Shown: in pieces, positions 22,711-34,600 of the stretch
Layout of the letters: each line of letters starts with the position of its first letter
Numbering within the stretch: the first letter of the stretch is position 1
NCBI GenBank assembly: GCA_024336345.1
Contig: JANFOG010000001.1
Coordinates: 4,402,001-4,466,000, forward strand
Reading direction: 5' to 3'
Source: Mariannaea sp. PMI_226
Taxonomy: Eukaryota; Ascomycota; Sordariomycetes; Hypocreales; Nectriaceae
DNA length: 64,000 nucleotides
Notes under the pieces: model-generated
Told to the model about the DNA's origin: nothing
The model's database searches: none
Seen by the model: the letters and a program-made list of their open reading frames with translations, nothing else
Position numbers and translations under genes: made by a program

Positions 22711-25600
22711 TGTCTCCAACCATTGATTTCTAAGATTCCAGTGATCTCGTGTTAAGAACGAAAGCCACGCAGACAATTCATTATGAAGAGCATCCTGGAT
22801 GGCCCACCCAATGAATCCACGACTCCACCGATCAGCATTTCAATCCCATCAACACCGACGGCCAAACCGACTGTGCCTCAATACTAGTTGTGCAGGAACG
22901 TCACTCGGAATCCTGATTCTCTGTCGCGTTTTTATAATCATTACGATCACATTATTAGGGCGAAAACGAAAAATAATGCTCAGCTACCACAGTGCTTCCT
23001 CAAGATCCCCGGGGTGCTCAGTATGACATTGATCCGATCCGAGTCGCTTTTCCTAATGAGGGCGTGGGGACCGTAGGCTCGCACGGGATACTCTGTCCCA
23101 TTGCTAGGGATTCTGAAAAGAAGTGTCAAGTTTTTGCAGCGCACTACTATGTTGCACGCAATCCTGACCAAAAGGTCACATGGCACCGCGCATGATCTAG
23201 ATTTGCAAGAACCAGGAAGTTGGGCAGCCCTGCAGCCTGACATCAATTCCTGCGATGGCAACAACCCGGTGTAACCCACCCAGCTACAGTAACTACTGAT
23301 ACTTCAGAGATGACAGCGTCCGAAGCATTTCCTAGCCCAAATAGTCGGTTTTAAAACGTAGATATCCGAGGGACTCGGAACACACTGAAGCCGATGGGGG
23401 GTTCAAAGCTTCTGCCAGTAGAGATGTTCTCAGGACTTTGGCACATGGCTGATGTGCAGGGTTGGCGCACGGCGCCTGCGGAGACGAAGTTCGCACGTGG
23501 CGTCGCTCACGGTTTCACACACGTGGATTATTGATGGATGGCGGTGTCTCAGAGACGACCCAGGCATGAAGCATAAGTGTTGTTGGTCATTTTGAAACCG
23601 CCTCTGCAGGAGCAAGAACCAGCAACAGTGAGCGCCTGAAGTTGCACTGCGAAGATTTGGCGCTCTCTGGCGCTGTCACCTCCATGGGGAGTTTCAAGGG
23701 CCGTCAGAGATTATTCCTGGGATTGGCAGTCAGCCAGCAGGACAGAGGAGGGGACCAGGACGTTTAACCCACTCCTTTTTTTCAAACGCTTTGTCGATCA
23801 GAGAGTTATGCTAAGGGATGCCACCAGTGTAAGCGAGGGAAGGCAGGCGCCCGCTAGGGTGGCGATCATCCACATTAGCCTGCTTTCTCAGTGAGGAAGG
23901 GGATGGTGGCTGCGGAAGACGGCTGACAATGGCAGATGCAGGCTGCGGCCAGCCCCCCAACCCACGCGCTGGCATCGTGTGCCAGTACATTATTTGCTTC
24001 TGTCGAAACTCGGTTACAGACGGGCACATTTAGTACCTCCCCACGCGACCAGCCCAAGGAATCTGCAAGAAGCGCGCCCCAATTCCTGTCGAGAAACGAC
24101 CGGCTTTGCAGAGGCATCTTGGGTTTCTCATGAGAACGGTAGCTACTTGTCAAGTCTTGGCCTGGCCATCACAAAGGGGACAATGGGATATTTCATGCCA
24201 ATGGTATCCTCTCAAGGTATATTGCAATACAAGGATGGCGGGAAAGGCGGCCTTGGAGCCGTGCTTATTCCCAGGATGAGCTTGTCTGTCGACTGCGCAT
24301 CGGTGAGCCCTCTCCCCCTGAAAGGAAAAAAACAGAGAACAGTCTCAATATCTATTTATTTTCGGGTATTCAGTTCGCCATAACTTTTATGTTCTGCTGA
24401 ATGACGTCGCTGGCCGCTTATGGAGTGTACGACGTTAAACAAATGGGGATTTAGAGTTTGTTCCCCTTGCGGCACATACGGAGCGGCGCGATATAAGGGA
24501 ATATCTTGGGAAAGCTTGGCCGTTGACTTTCTCTGCACATTTGAGAGTGAAGGGAACTTCTGAGCATTGCTGGTCGACAAAGGATGTCTGAGACAATCAC
24601 ATGCTGTGGGATGAGAACCCATTGTGCCGATATCCTGTCAAAGCGCACGACAAAGCTATGATGTTCGAATGAAGAACCCAATGCCGAGGAAAGTTGGGAA
24701 CTATGAGTATGATTGCACACATAACAATGCTCTCACTTTCCTTTATCGTCTCTGGTTGGGGCTCGCTCTAACAATTAGAGGATTACAAGTTCGAGCAAAA
24801 GACCAAATGGATATTACGCCCTGTCTTGAACAACAAAGGACAAAATCACAAAATTGGGAATCCATCTGTACACAGTTGGTGACCGAAGTGCGTGGGAACG
24901 GTGCTGTCCGAAAGAGGAAACGGTCGTCCGGGAGTCCAAAAACTACGCCGCTGCCGCCGCCGTCGCCGTCGCCGTCACTGTCACTGTCGCTAGATGATAC
25001 CAATATTTTCCCAAGATGAATAATCACTGATGGACCGCAAGGGGGCCGCCTTGTTTAGTATATACAAATTTGATGGCCGCGTGCAGCTGGGGAAAAAAAA
25101 AAATCGGTGATTGCCAACTAGTCATGTCAACTCGACCAGAGGGAACTCGACTCAGTCAACCAAGTTTACCAAGCAAGAGTCAGGAAGGGGAAGAATTATG
25201 AGCAGCTCCGTTGGCGATGATCAACATCTCCACTAGCCCCAAAGAGGAAGAGCCATCGTCCTAACGTCAAGGAACAGGGATCCTAATGATTTCCTGTTTG
25301 ACCGTTGACTACTCCGTACCACCCACAGCGATCCACGGCCATTCAACCGCATAGTCGCACCGACCACGCACTCTTACTGCACTATAGCACTCTGTGCAGG
25401 ACAGTAGATCTTACCCACACCCAGTCCAACGCCCTCCACGCCCTCAGACGCAAGTTTGCGCACACCCTATTGATGCATTGGTGACGCCCCTCCTCCCCCA
25501 TTCCCCATTCCCCCTACAAAGGATCAACGGCCGTCCCACTGTAATTTTGACTGATAGGGTGCAGGCTTCACTGCCGGAGACTTCCTCACGCCCCCCCACC
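22711..25600. other. Gene-poor intergenic stretch upstream of flbC-like gene
   Basis: No supported gene. Open frames up to about 134 codons overlap each other and have no recognised content. A GCC/GTC/ACTGTC simple repeat lies at 24946-24990. Part of this stretch may serve as distal promoter of the regulator at 26090. Confidence 0.5.
24946..24990. repeat. GCC/GTC trinucleotide repeat
   Basis: An imperfect trinucleotide array running from GCCGCT through GCCGTC units to ACTGTC units. Confidence 0.8.
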
Positions 25601-26089
25601 GACACCAAGTCAGGGAAGTCTCCGTCACCATTCTGGCCCCCCCCCCTCTCCCCTCCTTTCCCTTCTCAAGCCCTGACCCTTTTCGTCCCAGGTTCTGCGT
25701 CCTGGTACAACCAAATCTTTTTAGTGGTAGTGCTGGGGGGTTGGAGCCTTGGTCGATTTCAGATCTTGATATACGGGCCTACCTTCTCCATAAACCCTTG
25801 ACAAGCTTCTTTCCCACCCGAGAAACCTACTTAAGCTTCCCGAAGCCCCCTTCAACGTGGCTGGCACAATATCCCTGGAATCTTTGATTTAGGCATCATT
25901 CGTAGGTTGGATATTCAGCAAAAGACTCCAGGTTCCTTAGCCACCACCATCATCGCTCCCCTTATCTCTTCTCCTAATCTTATCACCCGGAGTCATCTCT
26001 TTGTCCGCCTCTCTCACTGGCCTTGAACTCTCGTCACAATCGACTTCCTTCTATATTCCATTGGTCGACGAAGAAAAAGTTGCACTCAA
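25600..26089 (+). promoter_or_regulatory. Promoter/leader of the flbC-like gene
   Basis: The plus strand has pyrimidine tracts at 25621-25690 and 25925-26020, typical of fungal core promoters and leaders. From 25861 to 26089 there is no ATG, so the ATG at 26090 (A at -3) is the first available to a scanning ribosome. That supports the chosen start. Confidence 0.5.
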
Positions 26090-27137
26090 ATGCACATCAC
26101 GACCGCCTCCTTCATGACTGGTCACTACACTACTCAACAAGGAAGATACCACGTTGCTCATCAAACCCCACAACATCCGCCCTCGCCCCCCATGGACGAC
26201 TACAAGTGCTCGTTGCCTTCCATTTCAAACCTGCTGGGCCTGGCCGATGCTGGCACAACAGCTGGTGAAGGTGCTCCCGTGTCAAGGCAGCACTCTCCAC
26301 AGCAAGAGGGTAAGACTCGCCTTGCGGCCTATTTTTGGGAACCCTTCAAAAATTCAGAATAAAACTGACCAGTTTTCAGCCGGCTTTCATACTTCACGAT
26401 CGGGAAGTCGACCGGGATCCGGATATGCTAAATCTTCAGCTCACCGTGGACTGCCACCAACGCCTCCAATGAGCACAGATGCCTCTTTCGATGGCTACGC
26501 CTCTCCTTCCACAAAGCCCGGCAGTCATGCCTACTCTAGCTCAGCTTCTCGGGGCTATTATTACGAGACGACACCTCCCTTGGAATCTGATATGCAACGG
26601 CAAGCCATGGCTCCTGGCTCTGCTCCTCGGTCTGCTCCATCGCCTTACCCTCAACAGTCTTTGGCAGCTCCCTATGCTGGGCATCCGCAGCCTCCTGTTA
26701 GCGGCTACTATCCCTCAATGCCCAAATCTACTCAACATCAGGTAGCTGGTGGATACTACCAGCGGCCGCTCCCTCAATCCTTCCCACCCCCAGTTAGCAT
26801 GGCTCCTCCAGCATCCAATGGAGCCAGCCCATGGCAACATCACCACTACCTGTCGCCCTCAGCTTCTTCCAATGGCTCAGCATTTCCTCAGAGCCAAGAT
26901 CGATACATTTGCCCAACTTGCAACAAAGCATTTAGCCGGCCCAGCAGCTTGCGGATCCACAGCCACTCGCACACTGGGGAGAAGCCATTCAAATGCCCTC
27001 ACGCAGGTTGTGGAAAGGCCTTTAGTGTACGAAGCAACATGAAGAGACACGAGAGGGGCTGTCACAGCCTGGAATTCAAGCCTCCCGGATCGGGTCTTCG
27101 ACCCTTGGAACGATCAGGAATGAGTGAAAGCAGATGA
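26090..27137 (+). CDS. flbC: FlbC-type C2H2 zinc-finger transcription factor
   Basis: Two exons (26090-26309 and 26380-27137) give 325 residues. The intron at 26310-26379 has GTAAGA, ACTGAC and TTTCAG and changes frame, so it must be removed. The N-terminus is polar, the middle is Pro/Ser/Tyr/Gln-rich like an activation region, and the C-terminus holds two adjacent C2H2 fingers (CPTC...H-S-H-S-H, a TGEKPF linker, then CPHAGC...HERGCH). Two C-terminal fingers and this length fit Aspergillus nidulans FlbC, which in the fluG-flb cascade promotes asexual development by acting upstream of brlA. The finger text matches what I recall of that group, but the orthology is by memory and layout, not alignment. 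It is isolated, with no gene within 18 kb on either side apart from possible relics. Confidence 0.82.
26310..26379 (+). other. Intron of the flbC-like gene (70 bp)
   Basis: Donor GTAAGA, branch-like ACTGAC at 26364-26369, acceptor TTTCAG. Splicing forms a GCC codon across the junction and restores the frame to the zinc fingers. Confidence 0.85.
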
Positions 27138-28431
27138 TGGAACAACTAATGCCCACGTTCCTCAACCTCAAAGGGGAAACGACGCTTAAAGAACTATATT
27201 TTTTGATAACGACCGACACCTCTGACACGATTTTTTTCGACATATTTAGTACACGGCAAAACAATTCAGCAAGGCATTATTTCTTAATTTTGGGCCCGTT
27301 GGGCATGGTTTACTGGCACGGCGTTTAAGGATATGAATGGAATAGTTGCGGAGGGCTAAGGCGGTGTGGGGAGGGGCCATTTGTTTCAACGTTCACCTAA
27401 ACGGGATATATATTTTTTTTTCTATAACGCTGGGATCCTTTCTCTTTTATCTCTTCACTTTCTTTTTTTCCAACATGGCTTTCTCTAATCATGGCGGCAG
27501 TCTGTGGTAACAGACATCTCGGCGCTGGGAGGAAAATTCACTTGAGCGTGGCATTTACATTGGCGTTCCCTTGGGCAGCAACGAACAGGCAAGATGGATT
27601 TGGATTAGCAGCTGAAGCAGCGGCAGTTTGGCCGGCAGCGTTAGTCGTGGGGCAAAGAATGACAGTATACCGAGACATTGGTGTTTCATGCGTTTGATGA
27701 TTGACTTGTGTGTGTGTCTGTGCGTGCGATATAGTTGTGTGCATCTTAATCAATTGCGGTCATCTCCGAGGAGTGAACGTCATACAGGCGCCGTCCTTGA
27801 GACCAAATCCACGGCCATCCACGAAGGGAAGGGATATGCGGACGCACAATGTGAGTTGATCAGCGGTCCGTCCACCTTATTGTTTAGCGGATGATCACAG
27901 CTTGGACCCCAAAAGTACAGCAGCAAACGTGGTTGGACGGATGGTGCATGTCTCAGACACTCATCAGTGGGCGAAAGCTGGAGATTGCGGCGTGAAGAGT
28001 GCGTGAGGTGCACACGGAACGATGGAGGCGCTGAGACACCACGCGCTAGGTGGGTACTCATTGTCCATCTCAATGCACGAGTACGGAGCAAGTTTCCGGC
28101 GAAGACACGTTCTGTGATGATTCTTCCAAGTTTCTTTTTTCTTTTTTGTGGCCATGCAGCTCTCCTAGTGATAAAGCAGCATGTGAAGCATTGCAGAATA
28201 CATAATGAATACCACCTCTGTTACCTACGTACAGCACACACATTGTCTTGTGTGCTGCAATGACACCCTCTTCAAATATGATGGCCAGCAAATTATTATC
28301 ACGGAACGAACTAAACAATGAATGGATATTTGATTACTAAAAGACGCCCTGCGAACATAGTGATTTTATAACCCTGTTTGAGGATCTACCGCCGGGCGCG
28401 GAGCAATTTTCGGGATTTTTTTCCCAGGACC

Positions 28432-28445
28432 GGGGGGGGGGGGGG
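28432..28445. repeat. Homopolymer of 14 G
   Basis: Uninterrupted run of guanines within a G-rich segment. It is prone to length error in assembly and could form a quadruplex with neighbouring G runs. Confidence 0.8.
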
Positions 28446-28912
28446 CGGGTTTTTTGGTCAAATAAAAAAGGCCAAAAAGCAGAGAGAAAATGAAAGAAAC
28501 CATTCCATGGGACAGGAGCACAAAAACAGTGCCACTGCACTAATACAAGAGACGGGGAGAATGATTCAAAAGCGGTTGGTTGATCTGGAAAATCGAGGCT
28601 GGTTCTAGTCAACAAAAGCTAGGACCTCCACTATCCATACCCCCCCTTGTCAGTGGTAGTGTTGCTATAACGCCCCCCCGAGTCATGGGTGAGCAGGCGT
28701 ATGTTGTATGGGCGTTTGCTTGTTAGGCCCGGATTCCCGAAGCTATGGAAGGGTGAGACGGGCGGTGGAGGGGACAGACGGCGGCGATCGTTGAGGAGAC
28801 GTGGTGAACTAAGGATAATGCGGGTCGTCCGGGTACTGACCCGTGAGCGGGGGAGACACAGAGACGGAGAGAGAAGCGAAGGGGAGAAAGGGTCTGTTCT
28901 CTTGGGAGCGAG

Positions 28913-28950
28913 CTGTGTGTGTCTGTGTGTGTGTGCGCGTGTGTGTGTGC
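28913..28950. repeat. GT-rich dinucleotide repeat
   Basis: Imperfect (GT)n with GTCT and GCGC interruptions. Confidence 0.85.
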
Positions 28951-30436
28951 AGATTTGGCCTTCCTTCGTAATTATTATTATTACCCTTGGTAGCCTTGGT
29001 GACAGGTTCCTTTTCGGCCTGAGCAAACTGGGCTGTGCCGTTCTTAGTTGTTTCTTATTTGTTTGGAAGCGAGACGAATGTACCAAGGCTGTCTGGATGA
29101 GAAGGATAATTTGCCGCCGGTTGGATCAAGCCCTGTCTCGTTGAACTTGTCACGTTTTGAGAAGGAGATGTTATTAGTTTGCAGAAAGTCTTGTCTCAAT
29201 TAGTCAACTGGCTAACTGCCAGTTGTGTGACATTCCCGTAAGACAAGGCCAAGGTTGAGCACTACCGCCAACCGACCAACGTCGAGTCCGCCCCCATAAG
29301 CGCTTGTCTTGCAAGAAAGGGCCCAATAACGAGGGCATCGTGAAGCGACTGGTTAGTGAGAGGTGTGGTGTGGTGTGGGAAAGGAGCCCGCCCAATGTGA
29401 CCGAGAGAGGGGAGAGACGGACAGTAACAAGCGGAGAGACGGAGAAACAAAAGAATAGTCTGGGCGCAAGTTGCAGAACGACATGGGCATGGGGTCACTT
29501 GCTTCGATGAGGCCGCAAATCTGGCCGATTTACGCAAAGCAGTTCCCCCCCAAAGACAAGCGCTGACGACAATACCAAGGGGAACAGAGGGAAAAAAACG
29601 CCACAAGCCCAATAGCTTAATTTCAGAGTGAGCGAGTTTGAAGGTACTTTGTACAGGAGTGAGGATCCCGTCTGGGCCACGTTGTGGACGAAGATCCTCT
29701 GGAGTGGGGAATGGGGGGAGGGGGTGGTGTCCAAACCGAAGGGCGTGTTGTTGTTTTTTTTGTTCTTTTTTAGCTTGGGAATGGGATTAGACAGGGAACA
29801 AGCAGGCATTATGATGTGAGCATTTGGTGTTGGGAGAACCACAAGGCACAAGGGGGGCGTTATACAGTTCTTCGCACTGAGTTGCTACAACTCGTACATC
29901 ACACAAATATGCGCAAGGTATGGTTATACATATAACGTCTGTACCGTATAATAACAGACAGGGACAACTAGCATGGGCCGAAGTCAAAAAAGAAGAACAA
30001 CTGCTACATATGGGCGAAGAGGGAAGGCAAAGCAGCAAAGAAGTAGTCGATAACTATCCGAATTAATTATGTTGGCTTCTTTTTCGTCAATGAGCGAGCT
30101 TTGTCTCCCATTGGATGGGGAATTTCGGACTACAACGCTGAATGCAGCAAAGCACACAACGATGAGTGATATCTGAGACATGATAGGCAGCTGCACGTGC
30201 ATTACGTTTATGATATGATGTTCTTCTCCGATGTATTGTCCCCTGCCCCATTCCCCTCTCTTCCACCTCGATTCAGGTGACTTGGATGGGCGTAATCCCT
30301 GTGGCGGATCAAAGCAGCAGAATGGAGCAAGCAACCCACCCTAAGAAATGAGGCTGGCGATACAGCAAGCGGCATGTGGGCAACAGTTGGACCCAGTGGG
30401 CCATCCATATAGGTCATACTGTACTCGGGTACTAGA

Positions 30437-30457
30437 GTATGGAACAAAATTCCATAC
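30437..30457. repeat. Perfect 8-bp inverted repeat with 5-nt loop
   Basis: GTATGGAA and TTCCATAC flank CAAAA. It lies directly after a GTAC-TCGG-GTAC palindrome. No gene is nearby and function is unknown. Confidence 0.6.
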
Positions 30458-31218
30458 CTTTGGAGCCGCAATTTTGCATCTCGCCTCCATGGGCTTTTTG
30501 GACTTATCCCACTGGCGAGGTATAAGCACGGACGCTGTTCGGTGCTGGGCGCCGTCACCGAAGGGAGGGACACAGGTTCCATATTATTTACTATTATTAT
30601 TCCGTAGACTGCCAAGACGGATAGGAATCCGTAGGTTGGTAGAACTAATAAGGGGACTGATTGCAACGGCCGGTTATAACTGTGGTACCAAGAATGAGGA
30701 ATCAAACCCCAACGGCTCTTGTTCTTTGCCTGAGGCATTCGGAATCCATCAGCGAGTTATGCCCACGTGCTGCCTTCCTGCCCGATGCTACCGTGCCGTT
30801 CCCTGCAGGGAAAAGTAATGTCAACATGTAGTGAAACTTGTTCTTTTCAAGCGAGGTGGGCAATGGTTCACAAGGGAGTTCATTGCACAAAGCAAGGGTT
30901 GCCTGTGCTGCTGGAGAGGAAGGGTGCACACAAACGGCATCAGCGGCTTGCTGTAGTGGGGATGACTTCGGGATGCGGGAGAGAAAAAAAAAGCCCTTCA
31001 CCAAAGACCTTTCTTTCGCCGCCGCCCGCACACTAAAGAGTCAAACCCCGAGTCGGGAAAGCGACGGCGTGGGAAAAAAAAAGACCCGGTCGAACTGGCA
31101 CCTGTGCACGCATACAAATCGAAATACTACGTAACAGCGTACTAACCAACGGAGAAGGCCAAGTAGGTCCTTTTCCCGCCCCAGCTTCAAAAAGTGGCTG
31201 CTTCTATGTTCTTCTTCA

Positions 31219-31246
31219 CTGCCGGAGTCTCCCTGCCGGAGTCTCC
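31219..31246. repeat. Perfect 14-bp tandem duplication
   Basis: The unit CTGCCGGAGTCTCC is present twice, head to tail, without mismatch. Confidence 0.85.
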
Positions 31247-34200
31247 AGAAGGGGAGGGGGGTTTTCTAAGTGGGCGTGTGGGTTGTCGTCTTCTTTTTTT
31301 TTTTCTTACCACGTTAGAAAAGGACTTAGAATTCTGCCGGAAGCGAGGCAGCTAAAGTGGGAATTGTCAGGGTTTGTTGGGATCGACGAGGAAGAGCCCT
31401 GAAGATATAAGTTGCTATACGCTTTTGTTTAGTTCTGGGCGCATGTTTGTGCCATGAACGGGTACAGTACTCCGTATCAACAACATTTTGTACCATCATA
31501 GTCATAATACTGTAGTACATGTGTATTATCTGGGTCAGTTATTGTCCCCTCTGCTCCATAGGCAACTCTGTTATGCGGTTCCTCTCTTAGAAGCGGGATT
31601 GTTATTTCGACGGCTATCCCGATCTCGCCCCCTCTTCCTCATGGTCCTCTCACAGCTTGCCACTTCCCAGACCGAACTCTGCCTGAAGATGCTTTTGCCC
31701 AGGAAGTCCTAAAATACACAGTATTCATCCTCTATTCCACCCCTGCCTGCCAATCGCCCCTAGTCAACTCGTCTATCCCTGTCCATATCCGCCCCCGCGG
31801 CTCGAATTCCCTTTTTGTCTCCTTTTGTTACGTAGTAAAAAGCACAGCCCAAGGGGCAGGAGAGCCTCAACCAAGGTCCTCCACAACAACCCCCGACCGA
31901 AGCTCATGTCTGCCCACTGTCGCGGTGGCCCACGCCCCAGCGGACAGTAGAAATATGCTGCTGTGGTCCCTTCACCCCCCCTTCCCCCCCTTTGTCACGG
32001 CGAGCTTGCCCAAGTTTCCACACGCGATGGCACTGCAACGGCCGGATCTTGGGTAACAGACAGTCCGATGCCATGTATACATCACCCTTGATAACTCCTG
32101 TCCCTGTCGAACAGTGACTTCACAGTATGCCTTCCAAGTTGAGATTGTTTCTTTCCTGTTTTGGACCTTCCCTTCTCAACTTCATACTCGCATGCGCGGT
32201 CCCCTGAAGTACTAAAAGAAATAAAATAATAAAAAAAATAATAAAAAAACCTGCAAGGTACTGTATGCAGTGAAGTGCTCAAGACGTATTATAGTCGGCT
32301 GGCGAAAACAGTGATGTACAGGCAACTTGGCCCATTCATGCATATATGTTTCTATGCTAGTCTCATGGTTCTAGCTTGATATCATGTCATGATGTCATGC
32401 CTAGCTGACCAATGCTCAGTTTTTGCTTTATGAGAGAGGCGTTAATTACCAGGTCTTATGCAAAAGTCACACGCGAGGGACTAATAATAAGATGCACAAA
32501 GCGCCTCAATGCTCAATGTGACCAATGCGTATCATCAGCTTTAGGTGAACAAAAAGAAAAAAGGAAGCAGCAGCCGTTTGAGACACGCAGGATGAACACC
32601 ATCACTTGTTTCTTCCCCTTGCATGTCCATCTGCTTCTTAATTCTCTGGTCTAGGTATCCTACCTCAATGTAGCTGGCTAATTCTCCGTGATTGATGCGC
32701 TTGGATTGTCTGCAGGGCTGGCTGATGGGAGATTCGAGACATGGTGCCTCCCCTTCTACTGGCTGAACATGGCAAGTCCATCCTCACCGAGACTAGTTCA
32801 CGATATTCCGCCCAGGGATGGCCCTGGGAACGTGGCCTGTGTGAGAGGGAGTCTAAGACGCAGATTGGTGACCACCGTATAGACTTATCCACCGCCTCTT
32901 TCTCCGCTGTCTTAGTGTTCTGATGCGCCTGAGGTAAATTCCTCCCCTTAGGCGAAGAGTGATATGCACAGTAAGCATGCCCACCGTCAACTTCAGTCCT
33001 CCAGAGACTACACCATATCCTTGACAGGAAGCTCGCTTCGGCGTGTAATCCTGTGTGGCGACTGCTTACCAGAGTAGTTAGGCGACCTTTGCCAAAAGTT
33101 CTAGCAGCGCTATCGGTCACATCAGTGGGGATGGTGATCTCTATCAGGGCATGATTTCATTCTCCATTAACGAAATTGACGTCGAGACCCCGAGAACGAT
33201 CGACGGAGTTTCTTTTATGCACGTCTACTGTGTATGATCGCTGTGACTTTCCCCCCTAAACAGAAATGCACTAATCACTAGGAACCCCCAAGTTAGTTAG
33301 ATGGAGAGTCGACTCGCCTTTTCTTTGATAACTAGAGGTTTGAGGCTCCCCGAGTCCCCGACTCTCACCCACGGCACGGTACCTGGCCGTAATGTAATAG
33401 CATGTATACTATCATTTTAGCCATTTCGTTTCCTCTTACCGCCTTTCGCGCTGGTCCTTTCAGGTTTCACCCGAATCTTTTTGGCTTTGCCGGACAGTGT
33501 ATTCTCCCCCCCTCGCAAACCCCGACGGCCGTCTCACACTCGGCCGTTACTCCGGCCCGGCGCTTCGGTGGGCCGACAAGACAACAGACCGCAGTCGCCG
33601 CGTCTCGGCGGACTGAATGATTCGTGACGCTTGAATGACCTTTTTTTTGTACCCCAGACGGAGAGCGAGGGGGCTTGTTGGCGTCTGGTGTGCTTATAGC
33701 CTAACACGGTGGCAACTAACTTGCGGCTTCTCGTCCCGACTATTGACCCATTTTCTCTTCGCAGTGGGATGCCTTGGCAGCTGTGCACTGATTTGGCACA
33801 GAGCTTCCAGTTCCCCTGCGTATTCTTTTACAGTAATTTCTTTTTCCTTTCCCGGCTTCAATCGTATTGCATTCATTGTGCGTGTAGGTAGAGACACCCC
33901 AAGTTGGAGAGGACCCGAGAGAAGCTGCGGTTTCAGGCGAAGCCGACTGGCCATGCCGATCGCTAACAAAAAATAAGGGCTCAATGGTCCATCCGTAGCG
34001 ACAACAATCTAAAACGAGTGTCTGAGACCCCATATCTTCGAGATATTGCCGTCTCATTAACTCCGATGCTAGCTCACGAACTAAATACGTTCTCATTCAA
34101 CCTCCTTCTTTGAAGGCCAACGGAATTTGCCGTCGGTTCTCCTTAGTTCTCCTGAACCAAATCGCCTAGACCGCTCTGGGGCGTTTCAGGTCCCGGAATC

Positions 34201-34600
34201 TGTCAGGGATGCCAAGTTAACTCCTATCCTTGGTGGATGGAAAAAGAAAAGAAGGGAAGGAAGGAAAGGAACTACGAACACACACGTTACTACGTTCGTA
34301 GGCGGCATCGATGAGGGAAATGACCCGGCAAACCACCCGGTAAATGTCCCGGTAAATGATCTTCACCTAGGTCTCTCCCTCTCCCCCTCCCCCTTGACTC
34401 GTCGCAGGGTTCGCTTGGTGGCTCAGCACAGTGATGTCCTTGCCCCGAGGGTCCCGGTTAAGCATAGTACACAGCAGCATCCGGGGCTGTTTACTTCAAT
34501 ATGGAAAGGTCAGTCAACTTGGAGCTGTCGCAGAACGTTATCTTCTTGCCGTATCAAGGCATGGGGGCGTAGTTCACAGTATAGAAGAGTCAGACTAAGG

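Larger units (their letters stand above)
27138..34600. other. Gene-poor intergenic stretch downstream of flbC-like gene
   Basis: No recognised coding sequence. It contains a 14-G run (28432-28445), a GT/GC dinucleotide repeat (28913-28950), a hairpin (30437-30457), a 14-bp tandem duplication (31219-31246) and an A/T simple stretch near 32216-32250. Open frames reach about 176 codons but overlap on both strands and resemble no family. Purine-rich plus-strand tracts near 28740-29440 could be minus-strand leader sequence. Confidence 0.5.

Noticed and set aside
26023..26268. Overlapping frame at the flbC-like start
   Set aside because: It begins at TTG, not ATG, and runs out of frame with the zinc-finger protein.
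28631..29144. 151-codon frames on both strands around the GT repeat
   Set aside because: They are produced by GT/CA repeat and purine-rich tracts. Their sequences are His/Thr/Arg-rich low complexity.
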